Program-made: the position numbers and the translations under genes | Part shown: piece after piece, positions 7,562-15,885 of the stretch | Layout: every line of letters starts with the position of its first letter | How positions within the stretch are numbered: position 1 is the first letter of the stretch | NCBI GenBank assembly: GCA_023384355.1 | Contig: JAHDWL010000031.1 | Coordinates: 1-36,601, forward strand | DNA length: 36,601 nt | DNA from: Anaerolineae bacterium | Lineage (GTDB): Bacteria; Chloroflexota; Anaerolineae; Promineifilales; Promineifilaceae | Direction: 5' to 3' | Notes under the pieces: model-generated | Told to the model about the DNA's origin: nothing | The model's database searches: none | What the model saw: only the letters and a program-made list of their open reading frames with translations

Positions 7562-8959
7562 TTATCCGCCGAGCGAATCGAGCGAGATCTGGGCCGGGTA
7601 GAAGTTTTCGTTCACTGAAAGGGCAGTCCTGTAGGCGGTGATTGCGCCACTGACGTCACCGAGATAGGCCAACGCATGTCCCTTATACCAGAATGTCTCT
7701 TCAACATTACGGCCGCCCTGGGTCTCCAGCGTTGCGTCGGCCAGATCGATGATATCCTGATAGCGGTCGGTACGGAGATAAGCCAGATACGGCTCGAACT
7801 GGTACCACAGCATGCGGGGCGGCAGGCCGATCTCCCTGGCCCGGTCGAACGCCTGTGCACCGCCCAGATAATATTGCGCTTCGCCGGTCAGACCGCCCAT
7901 GCGGGTCAGAGCCGTCCCAAGGTTGAACCATGAAAAAACATCATCCGGTCGTTCCTGGGTTTCCTTCTCGGCAATGGTGGCGACCTTTTGCCACATCTTG
8001 AAATCGTCGAACATATCCGCGCCCATGAGAGCGGCGACAGTCTCCTCTTGTTCCGGCCGATAGACCACATAGAAGGTGTTATTGAACTGCTGCCAGAAGG
8101 GTATGAAATCGCGGTAAGCGTCGGTGCGGCCGCTGCCGTCGAACGGGCCGAGGTAGGTGTCCTGGCTGTATAACTCCTCAAGATCATCGTCGTAGCCGTA
8201 CACCGTCAGATAGTGACCCCACCATCCGGATTCCGGCAGCTGATATCCTTTCTCAATGACGACCGGGAACCCGGCAGCGATGAAACGCTTGATCATCTCC
8301 AAATCGCCGCCGCTGCGGGTGATGGCCTTGTATCCGGGCATGTGTTCATTGACATAATCAGAAATCTGCCACGGGCTGACGTTGCGATCTTCCGGATTGG
8401 GCTTCAGGTAAGAGGCGACGTCGGTCTGCGTGATATCGGAACCATACCAATTAAGAACCTGGGTTAAATTGGCCGGGCCGCAATTGTTGAAGGTCTGCTT
8501 GACGACGCCCATGCCGTCCAGAACAACCCTCTTCGGCAGCGGCATCGGGGTCGGGGTCGGTTCAGGCGTGTTGGTTGCCGCCGGCGTGGGTGAGGCGGGC
8601 GGCTCGGTTGGTTGCGCGCCGGGATCGGCCGTGGCAGTTGTTGGCGTTGCGGCCGCCGGGAGGATGATTTCGTCGCTCGCGCTTGCAACGGTGCTCAGAG
8701 GCTCGGAGGCAATGAGCGATGCGATATCAACCTGATTTTGAGGCGCTTGCTGGGCGGCCGGCAATGATGTAGCCACCGGTGCGACCTGCGCGATGATATC
8801 CTCCGAAATTCTGCCCATGGCTGGATGATTCTCCTGCAGCCAGACCCGGTATCGGCCGGGAATGGCGCGGACAACCGTGGGCAAGGCTAAAAGGCCAAGA
8901 ATTATCATGACCTGCCCCACAGCGACGAGCAGGATTATGCTTTTGGTACGTTTACGCAT
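7562..8959 (-). CDS. Membrane-anchored C39-like cysteine peptidase domain protein with TPR tail (paralogue 2)
   Basis: The protein is 465 residues if it starts at the ATG preceded by GGAAAGGA; a TTG 21 bases upstream is possible but less good. Architecture: an uncleaved-signal-like helix at about 8-30, a low-complexity Ala/Thr/Pro linker to about 140, a peptidase_C39_2-type papain-fold domain at about 143-310, and a C-terminal helical repeat (TPR-like) region. The candidate catalytic triad is Cys160 in NNCGPAN, His249 in WWGHYLTVYGYDDD and Asp267 in SQDTYLG. The domain should face outside the membrane. Bacteriocin-exporter C39 domains cut double-glycine leaders, but this stand-alone form has no transporter partner, so its substrate is unknown. 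It follows a paralogue of the same layout by 37 bases and is the last gene of the operon. Confidence 0.8.
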   Translation of the reverse strand: MRKRTKSIILLVAVGQVMIILGLLALPTVVRAIPGRYRVWLQENHPAMGRISEDIIAQVAPVATSLPAAQQAPQNQVDIASLIASEPLSTVASASDEIILPAAATPTTATADPGAQPTEPPASPTPAATNTPEPTPTPMPLPKRVVLDGMGVVKQTFNNCGPANLTQVLNWYGSDITQTDVASYLKPNPEDRNVSPWQISDYVNEHMPGYKAITRSGGDLEMIKRFIAAGFPVVIEKGYQLPESGWWGHYLTVYGYDDDLEELYSQDTYLGPFDGSGRTDAYRDFIPFWQQFNNTFYVVYRPEQEETVAALMGADMFDDFKMWQKVATIAEKETQERPDDVFSWFNLGTALTRMGGLTGEAQYYLGGAQAFDRAREIGLPPRMLWYQFEPYLAYLRTDRYQDIIDLADATLETQGGRNVEETFWYKGHALAYLGDVSGAITAYRTALSVNENFYPAQISLDSLGG

Positions 8960-8996
8960 GGTAATAATATCCTTTCCCAAGATACCGGAGATCGGC

Positions 8997-10340
8997 TTAG
9001 CTTTCCGGAGCGGAGAGTCCGGCCAGAGCTTCTTCAGCCAGTGTAAAATTGGGGTTGAAGGCGATTGCTTTCATGAGGTTGTCGCGGGCGGCGGCGGTAT
9101 CGCCCAGAGCCGCCTGTGCCAATCCCAGATAGTAGTAAGATTCTTCGAAGTATGGGCGATCTTTCAAGGTCGTGTTGGCAAGCAGGACGATATCATCGTA
9201 ACGTCCGGTTTGGTAATAGGCCTCGTAGGGCCCGAATTGGTACCAGAGCATGCGCCAGGGCAGGCCTATCGCCAGGGCCTGATCAAACGCGACGGCCGCC
9301 TTGTCAAATTGACCCAACGCGTTGTAGCTGGACCCAAGATTGAACCAGTAGAAAGCGTTGCTTCCGTCGCGACTTGCGTCGCTTTGGGCGCGATTCAGGG
9401 TATCCCGCCACATAATCGTATCATCAAGTTCGTCGCCTAGCAGTTGGGTGACGAGCGCTTCCTGAGATGGATCGAACAGGACAATATAGGATCGGTTGAA
9501 CTGGGCCCAGTACGCCTCCAATTCATCATATGCCAGCACGCGGCCGTTGGGATCGGCGTTCGTCTGGGGCACTTCGCTGGTTCCGAGCCAGGAATCGTAA
9601 ACCCAAACCTGACTGGTATTGTCGTCATAGGCTACCGGCAGCAGGTAGTGGCCATACCAGCCCAGCCAGCGATACTCGCCCGGCGGATCGAGGCCGATTT
9701 CGATTATTACCGGGATATCATTGGCGAGGAGTCGTTTCAGCAGATTGAGATCGCCGTTGACCCGCGCCACGGAGCGCAACCCTTCCTGGGTGTTGACGTA
9801 ATCTGCCATTTCCGCCGGCGTGACATTTCGGTCTTCCTGATTGGGTCGCAGGATACCCGCCAGATCGCGCTGGCTGCGGGTGCGACCGAAGTGGGTCAAC
9901 GCCATCACCATAGTGGCCGGGCCGCAGTTGTTCCACTCCTGATAAACATGGGTGAAGCCGGTCATCCGGGCTGTGGCGGGGACGGGCCAGGGCGTTGCCG
10001 TGGGTGGTGGCGGTGTTGTGGGTGTTGCTGCAGGTTGGCCGGTCGCCGCTTGTATTGACTCCGCTGCGTTCGCGAGCGGAGTCGACGCGGCCACCGGGAC
10101 GGACGTGACAATGGCCGGGGGAGGCAAATCCCGCGCCAAGAGTCCTGCGGCCGCCACAGGCGCCGCGACAGTGGGCAGTATGGGCGTTGGGTCAGCCGGA
10201 AGAGCCAGCGCTTGCAACGGCTCCGGTAGGCGCAGGGCATACCGGGTCGGCATCTTTCGCAGGATAGGCGGCAGCAAAGCAAGTGCCACCACCATTGCCG
10301 CCAAGAGACCAATAATCAGAACCAGCCGTTTTCTTCGCAT
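8997..10340 (-). CDS. Membrane-anchored C39-like cysteine peptidase domain protein with TPR tail (paralogue 1)
   Basis: The layout matches the next gene: N-terminal helix after MRRKR, an Ala/Pro/Thr-rich linker to about 125, a C39-like domain with Cys139 (WNNCGPAT), His231 (WYGHYLLPVAYDD) and Asp249 (VYDSWLG), then a TPR-like C-terminus (NAFYWFNLGSSYNALGQ and YYYLGLAQAALGD). Both proteins share the phrases NQEDRNVTP/NPEDRNVSP and LPxRMLWYQFxPYxAY, so they arose by tandem duplication followed by strong divergence. An ATG five codons upstream (10355) is also possible; the inner ATG was chosen because it aligns with the start of the paralogue, but the Shine-Dalgarno evidence is weak for both. 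The two linkers differ completely while both catalytic triads are kept, which suggests both enzymes are active. Confidence 0.8.
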   Translation of the reverse strand: MRRKRLVLIIGLLAAMVVALALLPPILRKMPTRYALRLPEPLQALALPADPTPILPTVAAPVAAAGLLARDLPPPAIVTSVPVAASTPLANAAESIQAATGQPAATPTTPPPPTATPWPVPATARMTGFTHVYQEWNNCGPATMVMALTHFGRTRSQRDLAGILRPNQEDRNVTPAEMADYVNTQEGLRSVARVNGDLNLLKRLLANDIPVIIEIGLDPPGEYRWLGWYGHYLLPVAYDDNTSQVWVYDSWLGTSEVPQTNADPNGRVLAYDELEAYWAQFNRSYIVLFDPSQEALVTQLLGDELDDTIMWRDTLNRAQSDASRDGSNAFYWFNLGSSYNALGQFDKAAVAFDQALAIGLPWRMLWYQFGPYEAYYQTGRYDDIVLLANTTLKDRPYFEESYYYLGLAQAALGDTAAARDNLMKAIAFNPNFTLAEEALAGLSAPES

Positions 10341-10378
10341 AACACCGCCGATCATGGCCGGAGACCAGACCGGAGAGG

Positions 10379-10407
10379 ATTGTAACGTATGCCGGGCAGG
10401 TGTGAAA
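10379..10407 (-). promoter_or_regulatory. Possible internal promoter before the C39-like pair
   Basis: TACAAT (10384-10379 on the minus strand) has a poor -35 match, TTTCAC, 17 bases upstream. It lies in the 103-base gap after the large fusion gene, the widest gap in the operon. The pair of C39-like genes could therefore also be transcribed separately. This is a weak call. Confidence 0.3.
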
Positions 10408-10443
10408 GACGGCCGGCGGAGGGTTCAGCATATTCTAACGCCG

Positions 10444-13400
10444 CTAATCAACGGGTGCTGTACGCTCCATCCACACTGAAACACCGAGGATCAGGAAGAA
10501 CACAAAAGCCAGATCGACTAGAAAAAAGCTGTGGTCAACCAGTCCATGGGCAAGCATGGCCGCCAGCGAGCCGCCAAACCCGGCCGCGACCGGCAGCCAC
10601 TCAGAGCTGGTGTACCGGATATTTCTGAGCAAGGAGCGCCCCGTCTCCCATATCATCCAGCCGCCGGCCAGCAGCCCCAGCAGTCCGAGGCGGGTAGCAA
10701 AATCGAGAATGATGTTGTGCGGGTGATTGAGGTTAGGTTCCTGCCATGCGGCATCGAGGATGTAGCGGCCGCGATAGGCGTAGAGGAAATTGTCGAGACC
10801 AACGCCGAACCATGGGTGATCCATGAACATGTTGACCGCTGACCGCCACAGGCTGAGCCGGAAGAAGCCCGTCATGCCGAACAAGTCGAGACGGGCGGCG
10901 ACAGCCGGGATGCGTCCCGCAACGAGCAGCGCGGCTATTCCGCCGGCCATCGCCAGAATCACCCAGGGCCAGGTTCGGCGGCCGGCCTGACGCTGCCACA
11001 CCCAGAAGACAACCAGGATTGCTGCGGGCATGCCTAACAGCAATGCGCCTTTACTGAAGGTCAGCAACAGGGCCAGCGCCACAGGCGGGATGGCCAGGAG
11101 GTAGGCAACCCGCCGGCGACCATGGATAACGCGCTTCCCCAGCAACCACATGGCGAGGAGCAAGGGCAGCAATCGATCCAGGTAAAGACCGACATTATTC
11201 GGTGAGCCATAGATGGATCGCAACCGCAACAACCCCCCTTCTGCCGTTATGAGGTTTTGACCGGTGAAATATTGCCAAAGCCCATAGCAGGCGACAATGA
11301 CACCGCTCAGGACGAATGCGTCGAGAATGACCCACATCTCTCCGGCAATCGGTCGTATGGCGCGAATCAGGAAGTAGAATAGAAACGGTTCAAGGATGAC
11401 GACGCGCCATTCTGTAATGGCGACGTCCCGAAGTGCCGTGAAGAAGAGCGACAGGCATGCGACGAGAAAAAATGCTATTACCGCCCAATCAGGTCTCTGA
11501 AGCTTGGGCAATCGAAACCGCCACCCGTCCCGACGAGCAGCCGCTCCCGCGTCCAGAGTAGTTCTGGTCAACCAGGCGGCGAGTGTCAGAAGTGTGAATA
11601 GTTCGACCGGGGAGAATCGGTAGCCGAGGATGAGCTTCGGCAACGGTGGCACATAAAACGGCATCGTCAGCGTGATCAAAGCCAGCCCCCAGGCAGGGCG
11701 AAGTACAAGCAGGAAATAGAGGCAGGCCAACGCAAGCGTGAAAATAATGAAGGAAGGGGTCACATAAAAAACGGTTGCTGCCGCGGCCGTGGCGATGAGT
11801 TGTCCTGCGTCGCCCAGGCGGCGATAGATGCCAAGCGCGTCCGGCCCCCAAGTTAGCCAGCCTGTGAGGACAACGACGGCCGCGATCCCGCCGGCTAACA
11901 TGATCTGGGCGCGATCGGAGAGCCGGTTAAAGCGATGGCGTATAGTCGCGGCCGGTTCTCCCCAGGCAGCGTGACGGGCGAAGAACAGCGCCAGACCAAA
12001 AAACAAAATCGCCAATCCGACGAGGGCCGGTGGAATCCACGATGCTGTGATGGATGCCGGCGTATAGCCTACGCTGAAGCCGTTGAGTGCCCACTGATCC
12101 CAGCCGCGGGAGGCGACCAGCTCCAGGGTGTGTAGGCCGGGGGACAGATCGCGGGCGATCCATTCGGTGGTGATGGTATCCTGATTCGGGTCAGGTGAGG
12201 TGAGCACGAGCGTCGTTCCCTGCTCATCCGACGGGAGCGCGTTGGCAGGCAGCCCGTCCACTGTGGCGTAAAATCTGGCGCGGAAATCAGCCCGACGCAC
12301 CCGCACGCCGATATCAGTGCCCCAGAACGTAAATTGTACTAAGTCGCCGGATTGGCCGATATCAGCCCCAAATTCCGGTGAGAACTTCCAATTCCCGGTG
12401 AATTGTTGGGATGGCGAATCAGGCGAGGCTGGGTGAAAACCCGGCATGGCGATGTCGGGCGATAAAGTCGCCAGGTATGAAGCGATCGAATCGGCCGTAG
12501 GTCGCCCGGCAATGCTGAATCCCCAGCGCGGATCATCTGCCGCGGCGTCCGGCTCCCAGTTTTCCAGAAACATGATGCCCATCCATGGCCATTCGCGCCG
12601 GGCGCGTTCCAGCGCGGCGACTGTCCAGCCGGCGCGTGTCGCCTCACCAGTCTGTCCCCAGATCGATGGGCTGCCCGACCATCCGACAGGCAAACTGTTC
12701 CATCCCCAGTTGCCGGCCCAAATCGCTTTGTCTCCATCGCCGTGGGCGTCCATAACTTCGCGTAACAATATTGGACGGCTGAAGTTGAGGCGTTCATTGC
12801 TGACCGTGCGGTCATCCGGCCCTGTATCGAAGCCATAAGGTTTGGCGGCGACAATGTCGAAAGAATCGCCCGCATCGGCCTCATACAGCGCCTGCAAGAA
12901 AAGCGTTTCCGAAAGGTTATCCGGCCCGGATTCTGTTGTGGGGGCCAGAGGCCCGGCCACAATGACGGCATCGGAATCCACAGCACGGATTGCCTCGGCC
13001 GCAGCCGCCAGCAGGGCCGCATAGGTGGCGGGGTTTACCGGCTCGCCGCCCCAATGGCTCGAAAGGTTTGGCTCATCCCAGATGATGTAATGAGCGATCT
13101 GATCGCCGTAGCGCGCGGCAAACTCGCCAACCCACGTCGCATAGTCACTAATGCTGTTCGGCGGTGCAAACCCTGATGCAGGATCACCGTCAAGCAGCGG
13201 CACCAGCACCAGCCCCTCGGCAGCGACAGTGTTGACAATCCGGTCGGCCACCGCCCAATCAAAGTTATCGGAAAAATAAAAGGGTTGTTTGACATAACGA
13301 ATGCCGGTGGCTCTGATGTCGTCCACCACGTCGGGCAACTCATCGCCGTATTTTTCCAGATGAACGTTGACGCCGATTCGCGCGCCGCCGTCGGCAATCG

Positions 13401-13554
13401 GCTGGGGCAAACCCTGAGGGACACCGCGGGTAAGAAATCTGTCACGGCCGGCGAGAGCGCCGACAGTCAGGAGGCAGACCACGCCTGCGAGCAGAAACAG
13501 GACGGTCAGCAGCCGTGGGTAGAGTGGGTTAGAGGGATTGCGGTCGGTGGACAC
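10444..13554 (-). CDS. Glycoside-hydrolase-like domain fused to O-antigen ligase-like membrane domain
   Basis: A single intact 1036-residue frame. After an N-terminal helix (about 13-35) comes an extracytoplasmic TIM-barrel-like domain, about 57-360, of clan GH-A appearance. YIIWDEPNLSSHW places the acid/base candidate at Glu161, but the segment IWAGNWGWNS has Asn282 where such families usually carry the nucleophile in a TE-F/W-GW motif. A beta-rich domain (about 375-505) follows, then roughly a dozen hydrophobic segments from about 512. The C-terminal half has O-antigen ligase/Wzy features: GSPNNVGLYLDRLLP, HPWFGVGLDNFLYAY, NHPHN at 943-947 and HGLVDHSFF. Such ligases join undecaprenyl-linked glycans to an acceptor or polymerise them at the outer face of the membrane. 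The fused domain may bind the glycan chain. The gene lies 20 bases after the lipoprotein gene in the same operon. Confidence 0.82.
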   Translation of the reverse strand: MSTDRNPSNPLYPRLLTVLFLLAGVVCLLTVGALAGRDRFLTRGVPQGLPQPIADGGARIGVNVHLEKYGDELPDVVDDIRATGIRYVKQPFYFSDNFDWAVADRIVNTVAAEGLVLVPLLDGDPASGFAPPNSISDYATWVGEFAARYGDQIAHYIIWDEPNLSSHWGGEPVNPATYAALLAAAAEAIRAVDSDAVIVAGPLAPTTESGPDNLSETLFLQALYEADAGDSFDIVAAKPYGFDTGPDDRTVSNERLNFSRPILLREVMDAHGDGDKAIWAGNWGWNSLPVGWSGSPSIWGQTGEATRAGWTVAALERARREWPWMGIMFLENWEPDAAADDPRWGFSIAGRPTADSIASYLATLSPDIAMPGFHPASPDSPSQQFTGNWKFSPEFGADIGQSGDLVQFTFWGTDIGVRVRRADFRARFYATVDGLPANALPSDEQGTTLVLTSPDPNQDTITTEWIARDLSPGLHTLELVASRGWDQWALNGFSVGYTPASITASWIPPALVGLAILFFGLALFFARHAAWGEPAATIRHRFNRLSDRAQIMLAGGIAAVVVLTGWLTWGPDALGIYRRLGDAGQLIATAAAATVFYVTPSFIIFTLALACLYFLLVLRPAWGLALITLTMPFYVPPLPKLILGYRFSPVELFTLLTLAAWLTRTTLDAGAAARRDGWRFRLPKLQRPDWAVIAFFLVACLSLFFTALRDVAITEWRVVILEPFLFYFLIRAIRPIAGEMWVILDAFVLSGVIVACYGLWQYFTGQNLITAEGGLLRLRSIYGSPNNVGLYLDRLLPLLLAMWLLGKRVIHGRRRVAYLLAIPPVALALLLTFSKGALLLGMPAAILVVFWVWQRQAGRRTWPWVILAMAGGIAALLVAGRIPAVAARLDLFGMTGFFRLSLWRSAVNMFMDHPWFGVGLDNFLYAYRGRYILDAAWQEPNLNHPHNIILDFATRLGLLGLLAGGWMIWETGRSLLRNIRYTSSEWLPVAAGFGGSLAAMLAHGLVDHSFFLVDLAFVFFLILGVSVWMERTAPVD

Positions 13555-13574
13555 TGCTGTTCAGGATTGTGTAA

Positions 13575-15242
13575 TCAACGAATGGCCGCCGCGCCATAGG
13601 GAGCCCACGTTGGATGACTGCTCACGGTGTCATCAGACGGCGAGCGGTAAAGTTCATTTGTCGCAACATTGGTGATATGGAGCGCATTCTCAAATATGAA
13701 CGCGAGTGTGTCCCCATTCGGTCCCCATGCCAGGGACTGGTTCGTTCGGGCGAATCGCCCTGTCTCGCCCTCGGGTGGGAATATTCGCTGGTCGTTGGTG
13801 TCGTCGGCATCGCTCAGCCAGAGCGAATAACCGCTGTCAATGCTCTCCTCAGAATTTGCTGATCGCAGGAACGCCAGTTGTGGCCCTGTTGATATTGGTG
13901 ACCATTGCGCGGCCGACCAGATACCCACCCCGGGAACGAGGACGGCTGTCTCTGATGTTTGGGTATCCGTCACCCACAAGTCAAAGGCCGCCGTTTCATC
14001 GTTGTAGGCTGTGTGAGAGAGGTAACGGCCGTCGGCCGACCAGCTCAGGTTCGGCACCCATGCCCAGTCCGCGCCGGTGTCATAGGCAGTGAACGATTGG
14101 AGAACTGTTCGTGCCGGCTCCTCGGCAGCAAGGGCCTGCGCATCGGGGAGTTCGCCGTTTCCCGGCATGTCGATAATTCCGGTTTCGTCGGAGAAGGCAT
14201 AAGCCAACCGGCTGCCGTCGGGCGACCATGCATACGCTCCCCCCCACCATCCCAGCGTCGCCGGGTAAGTCTCGATGATGCGCAATGGGGCGGCCTGACT
14301 ACCGTCAGTCGGAAGGGTCAATAACCACAGGTCGTTGATGGCTTCCCAGCCCGGCGGCAGCGAGACGGTTCGCGCGGTCGTGTAGGCGATGCGAGGCGTT
14401 TCTATGGCGGTTGGATCCCAACCCGCCCACAGGACATTTTCAATCTGTAAGGGCTGTGGCTGAGAACCTTCCGCGGTGGTCGTGAACCACAACTGGTTCG
14501 CGAAACCCTCCCGGTTGCCGTCGGGCTTCACCGTGAACAGAAGATAACGACCGTCGGGTGAAAGCTGGAATACGCGACCGTCCAGCGATCCGTCGATCAT
14601 GATCTGGCGCGGCGAATCGGTCGAGCCGGATAACAGGATTGCCCGACCGTCATCGATGTAAGCCAGCTGGCCGGACAACGGCATGGCATCGCTTCCCACG
14701 CTGACGCCATACATGATGATCTCGTCTTTCGGTGGTTCCACGACCGTTATCGCCGTCGGCCAGCGCTCGGCCTCAAGCCCGTCGCGGTAGACGATACGCA
14801 CTGTCACCTCCTGGAAACCCGGCTCCCCGGCTTGCAGAAGGCGGGGCGGATCATCCGGAGACATGTCGGCGCTGCGCACGATGCGCCGCTGAAACGGGAT
14901 GCTCTCGGGAATAATCTCCGACGTCTCTGTAACGCGAACGATGGTTACGGCGATCGGGGAGCCATCCCCGGAAAGATCCAGAGCGGTTGCCGGCGGTGGG
15001 GAAACCTCATCAGCCTGACCAATCACAATGCCGGCGGATTCAAGGGCCTGTCCAATCGTTTCGGCGCTGGTGACGATTTGCCGGGTTTCGCCATCGGCCG
15101 TCAAGGCAATTGTGGTTTCCGGACGAGGCAGGAGTGTCGGAGCGCCGGTTTGAGCCACGGGGACGCACGCGACGGCCACTGTTATGACGAAGGCCAACGC
15201 GATGATGAAAATGGAGCGGCTTTTTCCGGTAGAATTGGGCAA
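13575..15242 (-). CDS. Lipoprotein with DUF348 and G5 domains followed by a TolB-like beta-propeller
   Basis: The 555-residue protein starts with a lipoprotein signal; the lipobox is AVAC with Cys26. Residues about 43-90 match DUF348 (TIALTADGETRQIVTSA, then TIGQALESAGI), a ubiquitin-like module. Residues about 104-178 look like a G5 domain (IPFQRRIVRSADMS, EVTVRIVYRDGLEAER). The remainder consists of WD40/PD40-type repeats with recurring SPDGRYLLF, SPDGSRLAYAFSD, SADGRYLSHT and GPNGDTLAFIFE, which build a propeller as in TolB or DPP-IV-like proteins. DUF348-G5 usually precedes peptidoglycan-lytic or Rpf-like domains, so a propeller here is unusual. It should sit on the outer face of the cytoplasmic membrane and bind wall glycans or a partner protein. 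It is located between the DUF2267 gene and the ligase fusion. Confidence 0.8.
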   Translation of the reverse strand: MPNSTGKSRSIFIIALAFVITVAVACVPVAQTGAPTLLPRPETTIALTADGETRQIVTSAETIGQALESAGIVIGQADEVSPPPATALDLSGDGSPIAVTIVRVTETSEIIPESIPFQRRIVRSADMSPDDPPRLLQAGEPGFQEVTVRIVYRDGLEAERWPTAITVVEPPKDEIIMYGVSVGSDAMPLSGQLAYIDDGRAILLSGSTDSPRQIMIDGSLDGRVFQLSPDGRYLLFTVKPDGNREGFANQLWFTTTAEGSQPQPLQIENVLWAGWDPTAIETPRIAYTTARTVSLPPGWEAINDLWLLTLPTDGSQAAPLRIIETYPATLGWWGGAYAWSPDGSRLAYAFSDETGIIDMPGNGELPDAQALAAEEPARTVLQSFTAYDTGADWAWVPNLSWSADGRYLSHTAYNDETAAFDLWVTDTQTSETAVLVPGVGIWSAAQWSPISTGPQLAFLRSANSEESIDSGYSLWLSDADDTNDQRIFPPEGETGRFARTNQSLAWGPNGDTLAFIFENALHITNVATNELYRSPSDDTVSSHPTWAPYGAAAIR

Positions 15243-15267
15243 GTTAATGCGTTGAACCTGCGCGAAC

Positions 15268-15675
15268 CTACGCGGCGTTCCACAAATCGCGAACTTCGGG
15301 ACTGAGATCTCTGGCTACCTTACGACTGATATCATCGTCGATCAGCGCTTTGATGTAATGGAAAACGAGCCTTGTTTTAGTGATTCCGACCTGAACATCG
15401 GTGTTCCCACTGTTGCGGGCGACGTCCTTGGCAAACGTTTCAATCGTCATGTTCCTGTGCCGGATGTTGACAAGACGCCAGCCCCGTTTCAGTTCGCGAC
15501 CGAACTCATCAGGCAGCGCCTTCGCCAATTCTCCCTTGACGCTTCTGCTAAGGTTAAAACCCAATGTGCGAAGGACCGCGAACGTTATGCGTGAGGCCTG
15601 CCCTGTTGTGCGCAGATTTCCATTCTGCATCATTGATTGGTAAAGCTTGTCCAAGGTCATCGTTTGATCGCTCAT
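15268..15675 (-). CDS. Small DUF2267-like protein
   Basis: This 135-residue soluble protein, with no signal or membrane segment, resembles DUF2267 proteins. An early helix, DKLYQSMMQNGNLRTTGQA, carries a residue pattern like that seen before the paired helical repeats. Next come RITFAVLRTLGFNLSRSV and LAKALPDEFGRELKRGW, which recall the family phrase in which a leucine-rich helix is followed by LP-x-E-F or similar. A second helical half follows (FAKDVARNSGNTDVQVG). The function of DUF2267 is not known. GGGAGCG precedes the ATG. It is the first gene of the minus-strand envelope unit, 25 bases before the lipoprotein gene, and is divergent from rplY. It could act as a cytoplasmic regulator of the unit, but nothing in the sequence proves that. 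Confidence 0.65.
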   Translation of the reverse strand: MSDQTMTLDKLYQSMMQNGNLRTTGQASRITFAVLRTLGFNLSRSVKGELAKALPDEFGRELKRGWRLVNIRHRNMTIETFAKDVARNSGNTDVQVGITKTRLVFHYIKALIDDDISRKVARDLSPEVRDLWNAA

Positions 15676-15693
15676 TTTTGAATCGCTCCCGGA

Positions 15694-15721
15694 TTGACTT
15701 GCCGTATTTTACGGCTATACT
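15694..15721 (+). promoter_or_regulatory. Promoter reading towards the L25 gene
   Basis: TTGACT (15694-15699) and TATACT (15716-15721) are separated by 16 bases and each matches the sigma70 consensus at five of six positions. The spacer contains the inverted repeat GCCGTA-ttt-TACGGC (15701-15715), a possible operator. Initiation near 15728 would leave a leader of about 158 bases before rplY, long enough to hold regulatory structure. Confidence 0.55.
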
Positions 15722-15746
15722 TCTATATTCGATCTGGTTTTCACAG

Positions 15747-15776
15747 ATTATAGCCGACAAGACGTTTAGTAAGGAA
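15747..15776 (-). promoter_or_regulatory. Promoter reading towards the DUF2267-led envelope operon
   Basis: A perfect TATAAT lies at 15752-15747 on the minus strand; the -35 region (TTCCTT, 18 bases upstream) is poor. Initiation near 15740 would give a leader of about 65 bases before the DUF2267 gene. The two opposing promoters face each other, and both -10 elements sit in a GGCTATA...TATAGCC inverted repeat. Confidence 0.45.
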
Positions 15777-15885
15777 TATAACCGCAGCGGCAGTGGCGAT
15801 CAAATGAGTCGTCCACAACGGTGGATCGTGCGTGACCACACGCCTTCCTGAGGGAAATATCCGCTGCAGACAAGGTGGATACAGC

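Noticed and set aside
8520-8700. Apparent tandem repeats rich in C, G and T, with similar patches at 9980-10080 and 21680-21900
   Set aside because: These encode Thr/Pro/Ala linkers of secreted proteins (TPEPTPTPMP and similar). The units are irregular, so they are low-complexity coding sequence rather than CRISPR or intergenic repeats.
10444-13554. Idea that the 1036-residue frame is two genes joined by an assembly error
   Set aside because: The frame is continuous through a beta-rich domain and transmembrane helix, and there is no internal stop, ribosome-binding site plus ATG, or abrupt change of composition at the junction near residue 510.
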